From JBBQVZ01 sp963695975 (lineage in GTDB: Bacteria > Actinomycetota > UBA4738 > HRBIN12): 64,000 nucleotides of DNA. Of the stretch, positions 60,668-64,000 are shown piece by piece. A program made the position numbers and the translations under genes. Location: the NCBI GenBank assembly GCA_963695975.1, contig CAVOIB010000002.1, positions 248,001 to 312,000 of the forward strand, read 5' to 3'. Numbering within the stretch: position 1 is the first letter of the stretch; each line of letters begins with the position of its first letter. The notes beneath the pieces were generated by a model that did not search any database, was not told where the DNA came from, and saw nothing but the letters and a program-made list of their open reading frames with translations.

Positions 60668-63571
60668 ATGCCTACTTGGGTCGATGGCTTGAGGGATACC
60701 CCGACGAGCGGGCATCCGCCTCCGACACCCGCCATCCCTACAATCCTGGCGTCCACCGACGCGGGAGCGACTTTGGCTGGTGACGTCATCGGGCGCGAGT
60801 CTGAGCTCGCGATCCTTCATCGCTTCCTGGACTCGATCCCGACCGGGCCGAGCGCCTTGGTCCTGTCGGGTGATCCCGGCATCGGGAAGACCACCGTGTG
60901 GAAGGAGGGGCTGGCGGGCGCCCTGCACCAGCGCTACCTCACGCTCTCATGCGGTCCGGTCGAGGCCGAGACACGCCTGTCCTACGCGTCCCTCGGTGAC
61001 CTCCTCGAGCCCATCCTCGAGGAGGCACTCCCAGCGCTGCCGGAGCCACAGCGCCGGGCCCTCGAGGTGGCCCTCTTGCGCTCCCCGGGCTCGGGTGCCC
61101 GGGCCGACCAGCGGGCCGTTTCCCTGGCCGCCCTCGGATGCCTCCGGGTGGTCGCCTCCACCTCGCCGGTCGTGGTGGCCGTCGATGACGTCCAATGGAT
61201 GGACCTCCCATCGGTTCGGGTGCTCCAGTTCGTCGTGCGGCGCCTGAAGGACGAGCCGGTCGGTCTGATGACCGCCGTTCGGGGCACCGATCCCGACGAC
61301 GATCCCTTGGGCGTCGGGTCGGCCTTCCCCGAGGAACGCGCGCACGCCGTCCACGTCGGACCGCTGTCCCTGGACGCCATCGAACAGGTGCTCCGGGCCA
61401 AAGTGGGTGAGGATCTCCCGCGAACCACGCTCCTCAGCATCCACGAGACCTCGGGAGGTAATCCCTTCTTCGCCCAGGAGATCGGACGCGCGCTCCTGCG
61501 TCGTGGAGGTGAGATGGCGGCCGGCGAACGGCCTCCGATCCCCGAGCGGCTTCAGGAACTCATCGAGGACCGCCTGAAGGGGCTACCGGCGCAGACCATC
61601 GAAGCGCTCGAGGTCGTCTCGGCCCTGTCGGCACCGACGCTGGATACGGTCGCCGCGGTGATCGATCCCTCCGCGGTGGACGTTCCCCTGGGTCCTGCGA
61701 TCGACCACGACGTCGTCGAGGTCATCGGCGACCGCCTTCGGTTCACCCACCCCCTCCTGGCTTCCGCCGTCTATCAGAAGATCCCGCTGGCTCGGCGTCG
61801 CGAGCTGCACGCGCGGCTCGCGACGATCGTCCACGATCCGGAGGAACGAGCCCGCCACCTAGCTCTGTCGGTCGAGGGCCCGGACGTTGCCGTCGCCGCC
61901 GCCCTCGAGGAAGCCGCCCTGCTGGCCTCTTCCCGGGGAGCCCCGCAATCCGCGGCCGAGCTGTGGGAGATGGCTCGCCGCGCCACGCCCCGGGACCGAG
62001 GCGAGGACCTCGTGCGTCGGACCCACCAGGCGGGCGTGGCTCACTCCGATTGCGGGGACACCTCGCTGGCGCGGAGCGTCCTGGAGCAAGCGGTGGACCT
62101 CTCGACGGCCGGGCCGGCTCGAGCCCGCGTGCTGCTGGACCTTGGGATGGGCCTCGCCGACACCGAAGGGTGGCGGGGGGCCTGGGCCGTGTTCGAGGCG
62201 GCTCGGGGCGAGGCGGGGAACGATCGCGCGCTGCGGGCACGGGTCGAGCAGAACCTCGGGTACGCCTGGCTGTTCAGGGGCGACCTCGCGGCAGCGGAAC
62301 GCCACGCTCGCGCAGCGCTGCAGCTGGCCGAGGAGCTGCAGGAACCACGGGTGATGGCCGAAGCGTTCGGCCACTATCCATTCGTCGAGTTCCTCCTCGG
62401 ACGCGGGGTCGATCAGGAGCTGCTCGATCGGGGGATCGCCCTGGAAGGACACTTGGAGGGCGCATTCAAGTCCCACGTCATCCGTGCAAGCTTCGTCGCG
62501 GCGCAGCTCCTCAAGTTCACCGATCGTCTGGACGAGGCCCGCCGGACGTTCACCGAGCTCCTGGGTGATGCCGCGGCGCACGGCGTTGAGACCCCGATCC
62601 CGGAGATGCGGTACCACCTCGCCGAGCTGGAGTGCCGGGCGGGCAACTGGGATACGGCCATGGAGCACGCCCGGGAGAGCAGGGCGGCCTTCCAGCGACA
62701 GCAGGCGGGGGCGTCCTTGTTGTCGGAGGGCCACTTCGCGGTGGGCCTGGTGGAGGCCCATCTGGGGCGGGCCGACCCGGCGAGGCAGGAAGCCCTCGAG
62801 GGGCTGCGGGTCGCCGAGGAGGCCGGCGAGATCCTCCTCCTGATCCCGAACCTGTCGGTCCTGGGGTTCCTCGAGCTTTCCCTGGGCCGACCTGCCGAGG
62901 CCGATGCGTATCTGTCCAGGGCCGTCGAGCTCGAGCGAGCGATGGGCGTTCGGGAGCCTGCGTACTTCCGGATCGTCCCGGATGAGGTCGAGGCGCTCGT
63001 GGCGCTCGGGCGGCTCGAGGAGGCTGAGGAGCTCCTCGCGCCGTTCGAGGAGGCCGGCAAGGACCTCGATCGGGCGTGGGCCATGGCGACGGGAGCCAGA
63101 TGCCGGGCGCTCGTGCTCGCGGCTCGGGGTGATCTCCAGGGTGCCTCGGCGGCAGCCGATGAGGCCGTCCGTCACCACGATCGCCTGCCCCTTCCCTTCG
63201 AGCTGGGTCGGACGCTCTTGGTGAAGGGAGCGGTGGAGCGCCGTGCGAAGAGGAAGCGGGAGGCTCGGGACACGCTCACGCAGGCCTTGGAGGTCTTCGA
63301 CGGGCTGGGTGCCGCGTTGTGGGCGGACAAGGCACGTGCGGAGCTGGCGCGGATCGGCGGACGGGCCCCCTCGTCGGTGGACCTGACCCCGACCGAGGCC
63401 AGGGTGGCGGAGCTGGTCGCCGCCGGGGGTACCAATCGAGAGGTCGCCGACGCGCTGTTCATCAGCATCCATACCGTGGAGGCCAATCTCAAGCGGATCT
63501 ACCGCAAGTTGGGCATCCGCTCCCGAACCGAACTGGCCTCGGCGTTGCTATCCCGGCCATCCGGGTCGTGA
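60668..63571 (+). CDS. LuxR-family ATPase transcriptional regulator, copy 2
   Basis: 967 aa, the same architecture as copy 1: DVIGRESELAILHRFLD, Walker A LSGDPGIGKTTVW, Walker B VVVAVDDVQWMD, TPR-like middle, and C-terminal LuxR HTH (LTPTEARVAELVAAGGTNRE ... LFISIHTVEANLKRIYRKLG). Long runs of residues and even DNA are identical to copy 1 by eye. The ATG at 60668 has no SD; TATCGT (60646-60651) may be its -10, giving a very short leader. It lies between the tRNA-Ala fragment and the intact tRNA-Ala. Confidence 0.87.
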   Translation: MPTWVDGLRDTPTSGHPPPTPAIPTILASTDAGATLAGDVIGRESELAILHRFLDSIPTGPSALVLSGDPGIGKTTVWKEGLAGALHQRYLTLSCGPVEAETRLSYASLGDLLEPILEEALPALPEPQRRALEVALLRSPGSGARADQRAVSLAALGCLRVVASTSPVVVAVDDVQWMDLPSVRVLQFVVRRLKDEPVGLMTAVRGTDPDDDPLGVGSAFPEERAHAVHVGPLSLDAIEQVLRAKVGEDLPRTTLLSIHETSGGNPFFAQEIGRALLRRGGEMAAGERPPIPERLQELIEDRLKGLPAQTIEALEVVSALSAPTLDTVAAVIDPSAVDVPLGPAIDHDVVEVIGDRLRFTHPLLASAVYQKIPLARRRELHARLATIVHDPEERARHLALSVEGPDVAVAAALEEAALLASSRGAPQSAAELWEMARRATPRDRGEDLVRRTHQAGVAHSDCGDTSLARSVLEQAVDLSTAGPARARVLLDLGMGLADTEGWRGAWAVFEAARGEAGNDRALRARVEQNLGYAWLFRGDLAAAERHARAALQLAEELQEPRVMAEAFGHYPFVEFLLGRGVDQELLDRGIALEGHLEGAFKSHVIRASFVAAQLLKFTDRLDEARRTFTELLGDAAAHGVETPIPEMRYHLAELECRAGNWDTAMEHARESRAAFQRQQAGASLLSEGHFAVGLVEAHLGRADPARQEALEGLRVAEEAGEILLLIPNLSVLGFLELSLGRPAEADAYLSRAVELERAMGVREPAYFRIVPDEVEALVALGRLEEAEELLAPFEEAGKDLDRAWAMATGARCRALVLAARGDLQGASAAADEAVRHHDRLPLPFELGRTLLVKGAVERRAKRKREARDTLTQALEVFDGLGAALWADKARAELARIGGRAPSSVDLTPTEARVAELVAAGGTNREVADALFISIHTVEANLKRIYRKLGIRSRTELASALLSRPSGS

Positions 63572-63625
63572 GCAGGACCTACCGGTCACGGCCTCGATCG
63601 GTACGCAGGGATGACGGGCGTCCGG

Positions 63626-63698
63626 TGGAGACGAGCGGACTCGAACCGCCGACCCCCTGCTTGCAAAGCAGGTGCTCTACCAACTGAGCTACGTCCCC
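63626..63698 (-). tRNA. tRNA-Ala (anticodon TGC)
   Basis: 73 nt on the minus strand. Acceptor GGGGACG/CGTCTCC includes the G3:U70 wobble pair that identifies tRNA-Ala; D arm AGCTCAGTTGGTAGAGCA; anticodon stem CCTGC/GCAGG with loop TTTGCAA (anticodon TGC); T arm GGCGGTTCGAGTCCGCT; discriminator A; CCA not encoded. Its 3' end faces the duplicated LuxR region. Confidence 0.96.
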
Positions 63699-63923
63699 TT
63701 GTCGACCTGCGAAACGTTCCACCCTTCTGAGCGGCACGAGACCGGGCGGTGAGTCAACGTCGCCGTCTTGCGTCACTCATCGGACTCCAGTCTACGGTCG
63801 TGTCCGACGACATTCGACGAGTCGAGCGATACGCAAGCATCGAACGTGTCGAGCCACGTGTCGGCACCTCGGAACGACCGGTTCGGCGTTACGCTCAAGG
63901 TTCGAGTCTCTGGGGAGGAGCAC
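63699..63923. other. Intergenic region after tRNA-Ala
   Basis: About 225 bp with no convincing gene. A plus-strand frame is open through it and joins the partial gene at 63924, but codon quality is poor before about 63843. Possible upstream GTG starts for that gene are at 63846 and 63858. Confidence 0.4.
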
Positions 63924-64000
63924 GTGTTCGCGAACGACGAGCGGCCGATGCAGTTCTCGCCGATGGTCCTCGAGGTCCATCGGGCGAGCGGGGACGTCGT
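63924..64000 (+). CDS. 5' end of an unidentified protein (partial)
   Basis: A GTG at 63924 preceded by GGGGAGGAG (63912-63920) opens a frame that runs off the window after about 25 residues (FANDERPMQFSPMVLEVHRA). The frame is open upstream and GTG codons at 63846 or 63858 would add a beta-rich stretch (GVTLKVRVSGEEH). No family can be assigned. Confidence 0.45.
   Translation, partial: MFANDERPMQFSPMVLEVHRASGDV

Noticed and set aside
61859..63472. Minus-strand frames of more than 500 codons opposite LuxR copy 2
   Set aside because: They mirror the regulator's codon bias; no start signals or family motifs are seen. Similar shadows lie opposite the his, penicillin acylase and delta-60 genes.

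Overview
Organism. The window is uniformly GC-rich (third codon positions nearly all G/C), uses many GTG and TTG starts, and carries the cell-wall/signalling cluster fhaA-fhaB-pstP-rodA-pbpA-pknB, a crgA gene and a tRNA-Leu(CAG) next to fhaA. From memory this is the order found in Actinobacteria, including mycobacteria. The rest of the content (delta-60 repeat protein, very large LuxR-type ATPase regulators, double-length ThyX-like protein) fits a deep-branching, non-mycobacterial actinobacterium better than a classical one. I cannot name a genus.

Layout. 1-2.5 kb: the 3' end of an unknown gene, a flavin amine oxidase and a decayed stretch. 2.5-9 kb: ion and solute transport (CPA1 antiporter; P-type ATPase translationally coupled to an APC permease; a double-anchored Pro/Ser lipoprotein). 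9-14 kb: a minus-strand arginine deiminase operon, arcB-arcC-arcA, with a 61-aa membrane protein and a YfcC-type transporter. 14.3-23.2 kb: tRNA-Leu(CAG), then the tightly overlapping fhaA-fhaB-pstP-rodA-pbpA-pknB-(ThyX-like) operon for peptidoglycan synthesis and Ser/Thr phosphorylation. 23.2-29.1 kb: an orphan type IV pilin, then a histidine operon hisC-B-H-A-F-I-G whose first gene is only an N-terminal remnant of hisD. 29.1-36 kb: delta-60 repeat protein, isocitrate lyase with a structured leader, proline dehydrogenase, DapA-family aldolase, DUF3291, a flippase-like membrane protein and a HAD hydrolase. 36-44 kb: acyl-CoA ligase, a heterodimeric ABC exporter, a cytoplasmic-looking penicillin acylase homologue and crgA. 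44.1-44.3 kb: a DnaA-box cluster. 44.3-56.7 kb: glutamate dehydrogenase, S9 peptidase, UGT-type glycosyltransferase, an orphan form-II CoxL-like enzyme, a sugar dehydrogenase-like protein, a coupled small-protein pair, a membrane coiled-coil sensor, an M23 peptidase and a lipoprotein. 56.7-64 kb: two near-duplicate LuxR-family ATPase regulators bracketed by sequence from the 3' end of tRNA-Ala, with a protein of tandem 26-residue repeats between them and an intact tRNA-Ala(TGC) at the far end.

How it works together. Many neighbouring genes overlap by 4 nt (ATGA/GTGA), so the wall/kinase, his and arc blocks are translationally coupled operons. Several stand-alone genes have a TANNNT -10 box 6-10 nt before the start codon and no Shine-Dalgarno, which suggests leaderless mRNAs. 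The most unusual part is the right end: the arrangement looks like serial insertion or duplication of a regulator cassette at the 3' end of a tRNA-Ala gene. All similarity statements are by eye; no database search or alignment was run.
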